Shown here one piece after another: positions 1 through 7,018 of a stretch of 64,000 bases of DNA. Below the pieces are notes generated by a model, which was given only the letters and a program-made list of their open reading frames with translations, was not told the origin of the DNA and did no database searches. Origin of the DNA: Ectopseudomonas mendocina (GTDB lineage Bacteria; Pseudomonadota; Gammaproteobacteria; Pseudomonadales; Pseudomonadaceae); contig NZ_VRYE01000026.1 of the NCBI RefSeq assembly GCF_008041835.1, positions 1 through 64,000 on the forward strand. Reading direction: 5' to 3'. A program made the position numbers and the translations under genes. Positions within the stretch are counted from its first letter, which is position 1, and each line of letters opens with the position of its first letter.

Positions 1-3
1 GGG

Positions 4-723
4 TTATGCCTTGTTGACGGTGGACCTAGCGCCGCAGCAAACACCACGCATCCGAGGTGAGTTGACACCCGGGGAAAGATGCTCCGACGAGGCGGCAAGA
101 GAGTAGTGAAAAGTGGAGTTGTGTTGGTAGCATTTTGTGTGCGGGTGAAGACTTATGGGGCTTTGTTGAGCGCCAAGAATCATAAGGCTTTCAGCCGTTG
201 TTGTCTATGCGGTCATGAGAAAGCCGGGTTAGGAGTTTCAAGTGAGGAAAGAAAAAGAATTGAAAAAACACACTCTCCTATCGATGAGGTTTGGAACCTC
301 ATAGCACCTGCAATTCCAAGTGTGAGTAAAGATCAGTTCTTTGGATTCGAGCTGATTCCCGGCATAGAGGGCGTGCAGCATACACAGTACGGCGCAATCT
401 GTGGTGCTCACGTTGTATTGAATATGATCGGTATCAGCCCTGACAAAGGTTTGGCGAAGCGTGAGAAGATCAAGAATATCATGTCTGATGGTCAGCATAC
501 TGGAATGGCCTCATACTGTAATGCGCTACTTTCAGCTGACAGAGGCATTATCAATAAAGCTCGCTGTATTTATACGTACCTGGGCAACATCACCACGCCT
601 CTTCATTTCAATTACGAAAAAGGTTACATCCTGAATCTCGGAATTCAAATTGACAAAACATAACCAGTGACTGTTGTCGGACGCACCTACGCTAGCGCTC
701 CGGTGTGCTGCAAAGCCAAAGCG
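4..723 (+). mobile_element. Candidate integron gene cassette 1
   Basis: A core-like heptamer GTTATGC sits at 3-9. Its reverse complement GCATAAC is matched 6 of 7 by ACATAAC at 658-664, which opens the attC-like site that closes the unit. This pairing of the first bases of a cassette with the first arm of its own attC is what cassettes show when each has circularised separately. The unit holds one plus-strand reading frame and is more AT-rich than the chromosome to its right. No integrase gene is in the window, so the array would extend to the left. Confidence 0.5.
79..663 (+). CDS. Unknown cassette protein, possible cysteine-peptidase-like motif
   Basis: I do not recognise this 194-aa protein. 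The stop codon lies inside the first arm of the attC-like site, as is common in cassettes. The start is uncertain: the first 50 or so residues look unlike a folded domain, and the credible part begins near SSEERKR (residue 54). The stretch Q103-x4-C108-G followed by a hydrophobic helix resembles the Gln / Cys-Gly start of C39-like or papain-like peptidases, and H176 could be the partner, but the match is weak and the protein ends early for such a fold. The alternatives are a truncated gene or an unrelated fold. Codon use is AT-leaning, unlike the core genes of the window. Confidence 0.4.
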   Translation: MLRRGGKRVVKSGVVLVAFCVRVKTYGALLSAKNHKAFSRCCLCGHEKAGLGVSSEERKRIEKTHSPIDEVWNLIAPAIPSVSKDQFFGFELIPGIEGVQHTQYGAICGAHVVLNMIGISPDKGLAKREKIKNIMSDGQHTGMASYCNALLSADRGIINKARCIYTYLGNITTPLHFNYEKGYILNLGIQIDKT

Positions 724-729
724 TTAGGC
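658..729 (+). repeat. attC-like recombination site of cassette 1
   Basis: The site starts with ACATAAC (658-664), near the inverse core RYYYAAC, and ends with GCGTTAGGC (721-729), a textbook core GTTRRRY preceded by the usual CAAAGC-type spacer. Between them are imperfectly complementary arms: TTGTCGGACGCACC on the left against the complement of GGTGTGCTGCAA on the right. The length of 72 bp is normal for attC. The recombination point would be after G723. Confidence 0.55.
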
Positions 730-1786
730 CCTACTGCAAATAACTTAAGCTCAATTGAATATGCTTATAGAACAAGCTTTTCATAACTTGCCTGAAATAC
801 TACTTGGCGCGGGCTATGCAAAACAAGAGTATGCCCAAGGATTTGAGGCAAGCATAGTCGGCGCATTTTCACTAGCCATACTCCAAGAGTTGAACGGAAG
901 AAACGCATCCAATCCAATATCTTTTTTCATGGCAGAAAAAAGATATTCCGATCTGGCGGAGAACGTTAGAGCAGATCTACACATTGACCTAGCCCGACTG
1001 TTTACCGGCTCTGAAGCATATTCAAACTTCGGATTTAGATTTAGCAACTGGATTGAAGCCAAATACTTTAGGGTCACAAACGGAACACCACCCAACACGC
1101 AAAACCTGGGAGCAATTGCAGCCGATCTTATTAGGCTTATAACCCTTATTCCAAAAGAGCCTGCTGCCAATGACAAAACGAGAACAGGCCGCTACTTTTT
1201 GCATGTTTATCAAGGCGATCCTTTTAAGAAAAAACACGTCATCTCGACCCGAGCAGATAAAACACAAAGAGAATGGATTGAAAAGATATTAACGCCAGGC
1301 TACCAAAAAGACGTAACGCTTGACCTGTTCAAAGAATCAAAATGGGAATCATTTTTTAAGCACATCCCCAGGAAGTTTGAAAATGCTACCGTAAAAATGG
1401 ATGTGACAAATTACGTGCTAAGTCCAACGACGCAGCCAGATAATGAGTTGTATACAATAGCACTCACCAGAATAGACTCCGCGAAATTCGAAATGGATGC
1501 GCACAAATTGGAGTTAACACAAGATAGAAGACTTGTTTGCGGTCAAGAATTCGACAAATTTAGAAAAAACATATCATCCGCACTCAAGCCAAAGAAAGAG
1601 CGAGCCCCCAGAAAGAAAGCAAAAATTGATGCAAGCAATGAACAGCCTATCTAGTTCATTAACTGGGCTTCGGATTTTGTCTAGATTTTGTAGGCATTCA
1701 AAGTTGACGGAGTTACCATGAGCCTACATTACTGCGTTCTATCCACAAGCCTAACTGGGTGGTCAAGCGGACGCTTACCTTGGGCG
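724..1786 (+). mobile_element. Candidate integron gene cassette 2
   Basis: The unit begins with TTAGGC after G723, and the first arm of its closing site is GCCTAAC at 1749-1755, the exact reverse complement of GTTAGGC. It carries a single gene whose start lies under 40 bp from the cassette boundary, the usual cassette architecture. Only about 95 bp lie between the gene stop and the closing site. Confidence 0.55.
761..1654 (+). CDS. Unknown cassette protein, possible PD-(D/E)xK nuclease fold
   Basis: A protein of about 297 aa with no family I can name. I start it at the ATG at 761; a TTG two codons upstream would give 299 aa, and neither has a clear ribosome site. One pattern suggests a restriction-endonuclease-like core: acidic residues D74 and D78 in ADLHIDL, about 25 residues, then W99-I-E101-A-K103, then a GRYFLHVYQGDP strand near residue 145. 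E-x-K after an upstream Asp is the catalytic signature of PD-(D/E)xK enzymes, but the spacing match is only suggestive. The C-terminus is rich in Lys and Arg (about residues 275-290), compatible with nucleic-acid binding. Base composition is much lower in GC than that of the core genes. Confidence 0.5.
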   Translation: MLIEQAFHNLPEILLGAGYAKQEYAQGFEASIVGAFSLAILQELNGRNASNPISFFMAEKRYSDLAENVRADLHIDLARLFTGSEAYSNFGFRFSNWIEAKYFRVTNGTPPNTQNLGAIAADLIRLITLIPKEPAANDKTRTGRYFLHVYQGDPFKKKHVISTRADKTQREWIEKILTPGYQKDVTLDLFKESKWESFFKHIPRKFENATVKMDVTNYVLSPTTQPDNELYTIALTRIDSAKFEMDAHKLELTQDRRLVCGQEFDKFRKNISSALKPKKERAPRKKAKIDASNEQPI

Positions 1787-1793
1787 TTGAGGC
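1749..1793 (+). repeat. Short attC-like site of cassette 2
   Basis: GCCTAAC (1749-1755), a 5-nt spacer, GGTCAAGC (1761-1768), the loop GGAC, GCTTACC (1773-1779), the spacer TTGGGC, then GTTGAGGC (1786-1793). The arms GGT-C-AAGC and GCTTACC pair completely except for one bulged C at 1764, the extrahelical base expected in a folded attC. The end heptamer GTTGAGG deviates from GTTRRRY at its last base. At about 45 bp the site is at the short end of the known range. Confidence 0.5.
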
Positions 1794-1987
1794 TGTAGAA
1801 AAACCTCAAGGCCTATTCAAGAGCGTTGCCGTACACGCAATCTGGAGGAATTGAGCGAGATGAATACGTTAGATTTCAAGAGAGATTCTGTTTTTTGGCT
1901 AAAAAGCAGCCAGAATCGCAGTCGCAAAAATTGCCATTTAGTTTTTCTACAACCTCGTTAGATCTACGTCACCAAACGGAGAACCAC
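1794..1987. other. Spacer between cassette 2 and the next small gene
   Basis: Together with the tail of cassette 2, about 330 bp from 1655 to 1987 have no credible gene. The stretch holds two GTTAGAT heptamers (1868-1874 and 1957-1963), each the exact complement of the ATCTAAC found at 2236-2242. The second is 24 bp before the next start codon and is the better candidate for the boundary of a third cassette. An inverted pair TTGAGG / CCTCAA (1787-1792 and 1804-1809) could fold. I see no complete attC here. Confidence 0.35.
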
Positions 1988-2236
1988 ATGAACCTCGCCG
2001 ATGAACTCAAAGCTCAAGAAGAAAAGCTTCAGAAGCAGATTTCCGTAAAAAATGGCAGCATCGTTATTAACGTCAGTTACGAGTACAACATCGAACTATC
2101 TCGGTGCGACACAGCAGAAAAGCTTCTTCACTGGATTTGGCATCTCACGGAAAAGTCTTGGATGACAAACGATGTTATGCGGCGGTTCGTTGAAATAGCC
2201 TGCCGAGAAAACAAAATAGAAATGGTCGATGCATGA
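1988..2236 (+). CDS. Small hypothetical protein, probable cassette gene
   Basis: An 82-aa protein starting at the ATG at 1988, preceded at good distance by GGAGAA. A longer frame opens at 1826, but its extra residues look non-coding. The N-terminal 20 residues are charged and helical (DELKAQEEKLQKQ), then comes a strand-like ISVKNGSIVINVSYEYN, then a tryptophan-rich helical part with HWIWHLTEKSW and a Glu/Arg-rich tail. No family is recognised. The stop overlaps ATCTAAC at 2236-2242, a candidate first arm of an attC, so this looks like the third and last gene of the array. Confidence 0.55.
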   Translation: MNLADELKAQEEKLQKQISVKNGSIVINVSYEYNIELSRCDTAEKLLHWIWHLTEKSWMTNDVMRRFVEIACRENKIEMVDA

Positions 2237-2262
2237 TCTAACAATGCAGGAAAAGAGGACAG
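2236..2262 (+). repeat. Half attC-like site at the end of the array
   Basis: ATCTAAC fits the inverse core RYYYAAC and is followed by AATGC and an AAGAGGAC stretch similar to attC left arms. No complementary right arm or terminal GTTRRRY is visible downstream, so if this is an attC it is truncated. It marks the probable right limit of the cassette region. Confidence 0.3.
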
Positions 2263-2306
2263 ATTTATTTATGGCACAGCAAGCAACCCGAACAACCACC
2301 GCAAAC

Positions 2307-2339
2307 GGTGGATGAAAAAAGCGTCATCCACCCTACGCG
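2307..2339. repeat. GGTGGAT...ATCCACC dispersed repeat, copy 1
   Basis: GGTGGATG, an AAAAAAGCG spacer, then CATCCACCCTACG. The arms GGTGGATG / CATCCACC pair perfectly. Near-identical copies lie at 18227-18290 and 29034-29065, so this is an intergenic repeat family of the genome. It sits between the array and the broken anti-sigma gene. Confidence 0.7.
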
Positions 2340-2375
2340 TGAGGACGTAACCAAGCCCTCCACCAAGCACGCAGT

Positions 2376-2432
2376 TCACCCCTGATTGCGTCGGTCCTGC
2401 GCCAGGCGCTCGGCCAGGGCGTCGAGTTCGGG
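2376..2432 (-). pseudogene. Detached 3' end of the zf-HC2 anti-sigma gene
   Basis: On the minus strand this stretch reads PELDALAERLAQDRRNQG and then TGA at 2376-2378. It continues in sense and style the reading frame that breaks off after MPEEE in the gene at 2474-2722. The two pieces are separated by the 116-bp inverted-repeat element at 2433-2548. I infer that this was the original C-terminus. It now has no start codon and is presumably untranslated. Confidence 0.55.
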
Positions 2433-2548
2433 TATTAACCCGGCAATTTAACAGGGCAAGTAGCGATCAATCTTTATATCCATAAGCTATTGAATTTAAT
2501 GGTTTTTGTGAATGTTTGAGATGTGCTATTTGATTGCCGCGTTAATAA
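2433..2548. mobile_element. MITE-like inverted-repeat element inside the anti-sigma gene
   Basis: About 116 bp, strongly AT-rich inside a GC-rich gene. It is bounded by TATTAACCCGGC at the left and GCCGCGTTAATA at the right; the right end equals the reverse complement of the left end except for one base. It encodes nothing of its own but supplies the new last codons and stop for the anti-sigma gene. I see no clear target duplication. A non-autonomous transposable element fits best. An old recombination scar is the alternative. Confidence 0.5.
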
Positions 2549-2722
2549 CTCCTCCTCCGGCATCTGTCGGATCACCGCCTGGGTCAGTTTCATCTGGCGG
2601 ATGAAGCGTCGGCAGTTGCCGCACATTGCCAGGTGCGCGCGTACGGCCAGACGTTGACGCAGGGTCAGTTGGCCGTCGAGATAATCGCTGGAATGAGCGA
2701 CCAATTCCTTGCAGGTCAGCAT
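2474..2722 (-). CDS. zf-HC2 anti-sigma factor with altered C-terminus
   Basis: An 82-aa protein with the H-x3-C-x2-C zinc motif of ZAS anti-sigma factors (HLAMCGNCRRF, about residues 30-40) after a helical N-terminus, MLTCKELVAHSSDYLDGQL. It should bind and hold the sigma factor encoded just upstream, whose last codons it overlaps (2716-2722), so the two are co-transcribed. The arrangement with the sigma gene and the KASIII gene matches PA3284-PA3286 of P. aeruginosa. After MPEEE the frame runs into the inverted-repeat element and ends with a foreign, Thr/Ser/Lys-rich tail of about 24 residues. The zinc module is intact, so function may persist. Confidence 0.75.
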   Translation of the reverse strand: MLTCKELVAHSSDYLDGQLTLRQRLAVRAHLAMCGNCRRFIRQMKLTQAVIRQMPEEELLTRQSNSTSQTFTKTIKFNSLWI

Positions 2723-3318
2723 TGGCCTGTCTCCTCGAAATGTTCCAGGGTGGCAAAGACTTTCAGGCGTGCCCGGTGCAGCAGCACACGGGCATTGGAG
2801 AGCGAGATGTCGAGAAGATTACAAATCGCCTCCAGCTCCAGCCCCTGGCGCTCGCGCAGCACCAGCACGCTGGCCTGCAACTCGGACAGGCTGGCCAATG
2901 TGTGTTCCAGGCACTCGCGCAGTTCGTCTTCGGTGAGCAGCGCTTCGGGGCTGTCCTGATGCCAGGCATGGGGCGCCAGCAGCCAGTGGCCGCCATCGGC
3001 GAAACGCTCGTCACCCACCGTGCCATGGGGCGCGGCCAGGTCGTCGAGCAGCACCTCGCGACGGTTGTGCTTGAGACGGGTCTTGGCAGTATTGGCGGTG
3101 ATGGTCAGCAGCCAGGTCTTAAGACTGGAGCGCCCTTGAAAGCCTGCCAGGCTGCGCACCACGGCGAGCCAGGCATCCTGCACCACCTCATCGGCGTGGC
3201 GGCTGCCGACGATGGCGTAAGCCACCGCTCGCATCGCCCCCTGATAGCGAGCTACCAGCTCGCGATAGGCCGTCTGCTCACCGGCAAGCAGACGATCCAA
3301 CAGTTCGGTATCGGACAT
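2716..3318 (-). CDS. ECF-family RNA polymerase sigma factor
   Basis: 200 aa with region 2 in residues 15-85, including the typical DEVVQDAWLAVVRSLAGF and SSLKTWLLTITANTAKTRLK, and region 4 in residues 132-190 (LSELQASVLVLRERQGLELEAICNLLDIS, then the recognition helix near NARVLLHRARLKVF). It directs RNA polymerase to a small regulon that cannot be named from here. It is encoded ahead of its zf-HC2 partner and just downstream of the KASIII-like gene on the same strand. It corresponds by context to PA3285 of P. aeruginosa. Confidence 0.9.
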   Translation of the reverse strand: MSDTELLDRLLAGEQTAYRELVARYQGAMRAVAYAIVGSRHADEVVQDAWLAVVRSLAGFQGRSSLKTWLLTITANTAKTRLKHNRREVLLDDLAAPHGTVGDERFADGGHWLLAPHAWHQDSPEALLTEDELRECLEHTLASLSELQASVLVLRERQGLELEAICNLLDISLSNARVLLHRARLKVFATLEHFEETGQC

Positions 3319-3390
3319 AGAACTCCCATGGGTAGGGCCTTGCGCGCACGTTCAGACTCTGCGTACGCGCCAGGCATTTCTACAGAAAGT

Positions 3391-4518
3391 TCAACGCTTG
3401 CGCAAAATTACACTGCCGATCGAATAACCGGCGCCAAAGGAGCTTAGAACACCCAGACTGCCCGCCGGCAGGTCGTCCTGGTTCTTGTGCAGGGCGATCA
3501 CCGAGCCGGCCGAGCTGGTGTTGGCGTAGGTGTCGAGGATCACCGGCGCCTCGTGCGGCTCGGCGTCGCGGCCGAGCAGCTTGCGCGCAATCAGCAGGTT
3601 CATGTTGAGGTTGGCCTGGTGCAGCCAGAAGCGCTTGACGTCGCTGACGTTGAGCTGGTTTTCCGCCAGGTGTGCGGCGATCAGCTCGGCGACCATCGGG
3701 CAGACGTCCTTGAACACCTTGCGGCCTTCCTGCACGAACAGCTTGTCCCTGGCACCGATACCCTCTTCCGCCGCGCGGTTGAGGAAGCCGAAGTTGTTGC
3801 GGATGTTGTTGGAGAACTGGGTAAGCAGCTTGGTGCTGACCACGTCGAACTGGTGCAGGGAGGTGGCCAGGTCGGCACGCTCAATGATCACCGCAGTGGC
3901 GGCATCACCGAAGATGAAGTGGCTGTCGCGGTCACGGAAGTTGAGGTGACCGGTGCAGATTTCCGGGTTGACCATGAGGATGGCGCGGGCCTGACCGGTC
4001 TGGATCGCGGTGGTTGCGGCCTGGATGCCGAAGGTGGCCGAAGAGCAGGCTACGTTCATATCGTAGCCCCAGCCCTGGATGCCCAGCGCAGCCTGCACTT
4101 CGATGGCTACCGCCGGGTAAGCGCGCTGCAAGTTCGAGCAGGCGACGATCACCCCATCGATATCGGCGACGGTCTTGCCGGCGCGCTGCAGCGCTTCCTT
4201 GGCGGCGATCACGGCCATTTCGCAGAGGATGCCCCACTCTTCGTTGGAACGCTCAGGGATACGCGGCACCATGCGCAGCGGATCGAGAATGCCTTCCTTG
4301 TCGATGACGAAACGGCTCTTGATGCCCGAGGCTTTTTCGATGAAGCCGCTGCTGGACTCGCTCAGCGCCTCCACCTCACCACGGGCGATGGCCTCGGCGT
4401 TGTCGGCGTTGAACTGCTGCACGTAGGCATTGAAGGATGCCACCAGCTCGTCGTTGGAAATGCTGTTGGCCGGGGTATAGAGACCGGTACCACTGATCAC
4501 GACGTTATGCACGCTCAT
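3391..4518 (-). CDS. Beta-ketoacyl-ACP synthase III-like enzyme
   Basis: 375 aa of the thiolase fold. The active-site triad of KASIII enzymes is visible: C158 in NVACSSATF, His in WLHQANLNM (about residue 299) and Asn in YANTSSAGS (about residue 330). Gene order with the sigma/anti-sigma pair matches PA3286 of P. aeruginosa, which condenses octanoyl-CoA from beta-oxidation with malonyl-ACP and so feeds degraded fatty acids back into synthesis. The same role here is an inference from context and length. The long insert after residue 25 ([18 protein letters not shown]) distinguishes it from housekeeping FabH. Confidence 0.85.
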   Translation of the reverse strand: MSVHNVVISGTGLYTPANSISNDELVASFNAYVQQFNADNAEAIARGEVEALSESSSGFIEKASGIKSRFVIDKEGILDPLRMVPRIPERSNEEWGILCEMAVIAAKEALQRAGKTVADIDGVIVACSNLQRAYPAVAIEVQAALGIQGWGYDMNVACSSATFGIQAATTAIQTGQARAILMVNPEICTGHLNFRDRDSHFIFGDAATAVIIERADLATSLHQFDVVSTKLLTQFSNNIRNNFGFLNRAAEEGIGARDKLFVQEGRKVFKDVCPMVAELIAAHLAENQLNVSDVKRFWLHQANLNMNLLIARKLLGRDAEPHEAPVILDTYANTSSAGSVIALHKNQDDLPAGSLGVLSSFGAGYSIGSVILRKR

Positions 4519-4638
4519 TCCTCTTCTCGGCCGCTGGCGGCCTCAGGCAGTAGACCGGCGACGATGGCGCCGGCCAGAAATCGGGGGACATGGGCCAAGT
4601 TCTGAAGACGGTTGGCTCCGGGCTCCAGAGTGTGCCAC

Positions 4639-4658
4639 AGGACGAAACGGTTCGTCCT
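4639..4658. promoter_or_regulatory. Perfect 8-bp dyad between divergent genes
   Basis: AGGACGAA-ACGG-TTCGTCCT. It lies between the KASIII-like gene (minus) and the glutamate-synthase-like gene (plus), about 90-120 bp from each start. A dimeric repressor operator is the natural reading. A transcribed hairpin is also possible. No regulator gene sits next to it. Confidence 0.45.
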
Positions 4659-4748
4659 TAGCGCTTAATAGTGTCTAAGCGGCCATAACCTGACCATATA
4701 TAGCCATTTAGTCTAAAGTCATGTTCTGAACCGTCCTCTGGAGTCTGC

Positions 4749-6359
4749 ATGAACCTTTCCTTGCTCAGCCGCTACGCTTTTTTCGCCTTCTGCGTGCTGT
4801 TCACCCTGGCCAGCCTGCCCTTCCTTGGCCATGAATGGCTGTGGCCGTTCACGCTGCTTACGGGGGTGCTCAGCCTGATCGGCATCGGCGATCTGCTGCA
4901 GACGCGCCATGCAGTCAGGCGTAACTACCCGATCCTGGGCAATATCCGCTACCTGGTCGAAGGCATCCGCCCGGAGATTCGCCAATACCTGCTCGAAGGT
5001 GACGCCGAGCAACTGCCCTTCTCCCGCGCACAGCGCTCGCTGGTGTATTCCCGCGCCAAGAACGCAGGTGCCGACAAACCCTTCGGCACCCTCAGTGACG
5101 TGTACCAGAACGGCTTCGAGTTCATCAGCCACTCCATGCGCCCGGCGCCGCTGAGCGATCCACGCAGCTTTCGCGTGGAAATCGGCGGGCCGCAGTGCAG
5201 CCAGCCGTATTCGGCGTCGCTGTTCAACATCTCGGCGATGAGCTTCGGTTCGCTCAGCGCCAATGCCATACGTGCGCTGAACGAGGGCGCCAGGCTCGGC
5301 GAGTTCTACCATGACACCGGCGAGGGCAGCATCAGCCCCTATCATCGCGAGCACGGCGGCGATCTGGTCTGGGAACTGGGCAGCGGTTACTTCGGTTGCC
5401 GCACGGCAGATGGCCGTTTCGACCCCGAGCGTTTCGCTGCGCAGGCCGCCAGCGCGCAGGTAAAGATGATCGAGATCAAGCTCAGCCAGGGCGCCAAGCC
5501 GGGCCACGGCGGCATCCTGCCCAGGCACAAGGTCACCGAGGAAATCGCCAATACCCGTGGCGTGCCGATGGGTGAGGACTGCATCTCGCCCTCGCGCCAT
5601 AGCGCCTTCTCCACGCCGACCGAGCTGCTGCAATTCATCGCCCAGCTACGCGAGCTGTCCGGCGGCAAGCCGGTGGGTTTCAAGTTCTGTCTGGGTCATC
5701 CGTGGGAGCTCATGGGTATCGTCAAGGCCATGCTGGAGACGGGCATCCTGCCGGACTTCATCGTCGTCGACGGCAAGGAAGGCGGTACCGGTGCGGCGCC
5801 GCTGGAGTTCACCGATCACCTGGGCGTGCCGCTGCGCGAAGGCCTGCTGTTCGTGCACAACACCCTGGTCGGCAGCAACCTGCGCGACAAGATCAGGCTC
5901 GGCGCCAGCGGCAAGATCGTCAGCGCCTTCGACATCGCCCGCGTGCTGGCCATCGGCGCCGACTGGGCCAACTCGGCGCGCGGTTTCATGTTCGCCATTG
6001 GTTGCATCCAGTCGCAGTCGTGCCACACCAATAAGTGCCCGACCGGCGTGGCCACGCAAGACCCGCTGCGCCAGCGCGCCCTGGTGGTCGAGGATAAGGC
6101 TCAGCGCGTCTATAACTTCCACCGCAACACGCTCAAGGCGCTGGCCGAGATGCTCGCCGCGGCCGGCCTCGACCATCCCTCGCAGATCGATGCCAAGCAT
6201 CTGGTGCAGCGCCTGTCGGCGACCGAGATCAAGCTGTTCGCCCAACAGCACGTATTCCTCGCGCCGGGTGAATTGCTCAGCGGCGAGATCAGCGGTGAGT
6301 TCTACCAGCGCATGTGGCGCATGGCCCGCGCCGACAGTTTCGAGCCGGCACCGGCCTGA
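4749..6359 (+). CDS. Membrane-anchored glutamate-synthase-like FMN protein
   Basis: 536 aa. Two N-terminal hydrophobic segments (about residues 8-24 and 30-47) are followed by a domain like the FMN-binding synthase half of bacterial glutamate synthase. The 3Fe-4S cysteine pattern C-x5-C-x4-C is present in CIQSQSCHTNKC (about residue 420), as is a glycine-rich phosphate loop, DGKEGGTGAAPLEF. The glutaminase domain and the C-terminal beta-helix of GltB are absent, so it cannot be ordinary glutamate synthase. Such proteins are widespread and their substrate is unknown. It is probably an iron-sulfur flavo-oxidoreductase at the inner face of the membrane. Confidence 0.85.
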   Translation: MNLSLLSRYAFFAFCVLFTLASLPFLGHEWLWPFTLLTGVLSLIGIGDLLQTRHAVRRNYPILGNIRYLVEGIRPEIRQYLLEGDAEQLPFSRAQRSLVYSRAKNAGADKPFGTLSDVYQNGFEFISHSMRPAPLSDPRSFRVEIGGPQCSQPYSASLFNISAMSFGSLSANAIRALNEGARLGEFYHDTGEGSISPYHREHGGDLVWELGSGYFGCRTADGRFDPERFAAQAASAQVKMIEIKLSQGAKPGHGGILPRHKVTEEIANTRGVPMGEDCISPSRHSAFSTPTELLQFIAQLRELSGGKPVGFKFCLGHPWELMGIVKAMLETGILPDFIVVDGKEGGTGAAPLEFTDHLGVPLREGLLFVHNTLVGSNLRDKIRLGASGKIVSAFDIARVLAIGADWANSARGFMFAIGCIQSQSCHTNKCPTGVATQDPLRQRALVVEDKAQRVYNFHRNTLKALAEMLAAAGLDHPSQIDAKHLVQRLSATEIKLFAQQHVFLAPGELLSGEISGEFYQRMWRMARADSFEPAPA

Positions 6360-6407
6360 CGGGGCACTCGACACAGCTTGCCGGTGCTGACCCGCGCAGC
6401 GCGTGGA

Positions 6408-6833
6408 TCAGGGCGTATCGGGGCGAATGTCGAAGCCGCCCTTGTTCTGGCTGACGATGCGCAGGTACTGGGTTTCCCCGGCTTTTACCGGCACCGCGAC
6501 TTCACGCAGCAGGCGGCCCATACCACAGAGGGTGTTGTCCATGCGATCCGGGGTGATGCCGACCACGCGCGTGCCAGGCGGTACCTGGAAGGTCGCCACC
6601 TCGCCGACACCGATGCGCGCAGCGACCTTGCGATCGACCTCGATGGCCACGTAGCAACCGCCGCCCATCATGCCGAAATCGCGGTTGACCACGATCTGAG
6701 CGCCATTCTCCTGCGCCTCCTGAAAGGCCAGCAGGCGGTCCTCCGGCACCGGCTTGATATCCTCGGGGTTACCTCGAAACGACGAACAGCCAGCCAGCAA
6801 CACCAGGGGTAGAGCGATGAGGATCGAACGCAT
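6408..6833 (-). CDS. Putative lipoprotein
   Basis: 141 aa from the ATG at 6833, which has GGAGGG just upstream; longer frames to 6902 lack such a site. A lipoprotein signal peptide with lipobox LLAGC (cleavage before about C16) is followed by a small domain of about 110 residues with YVAIEVDRKVAARIGVGE and FQVPPGTRVVGI. That beta-rich layout is like DUF2846-type surface lipoproteins. Two cysteines (GGGCYVAIE and TLCGMGR) could form a disulfide. It stands alone on the minus strand, convergent with the flavoprotein gene. Confidence 0.75.
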   Translation of the reverse strand: MRSILIALPLVLLAGCSSFRGNPEDIKPVPEDRLLAFQEAQENGAQIVVNRDFGMMGGGCYVAIEVDRKVAARIGVGEVATFQVPPGTRVVGITPDRMDNTLCGMGRLLREVAVPVKAGETQYLRIVSQNKGGFDIRPDTP

Positions 6834-7018
6834 GAAGCCCTCCATGGGCAGATGAGTGCCGGCTGAGTATTGGGCTTGGCACGTCTGTGAGCAAGGTATC
6901 AATGGCTGCGATTTTCGCTAGCAGAAGCATCGATTTCTACAATGAAAGGCGCAGTGTTTTCATCTCTTCCGAACCCGGCGCCAACCTTTCCAGGCGCCAC
7001 AGATCGGAGATACGCAAG

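Noticed and set aside
1..2400. Prophage or insertion-sequence origin for the AT-rich left edge
   Set aside because: No integrase, transposase, capsid or lysis gene is present; the heptamer pairs fit integron cassettes better.
2626..3447. A 273-codon plus frame across the sigma-factor gene
   Set aside because: Antisense to a well-matched ECF sigma factor.
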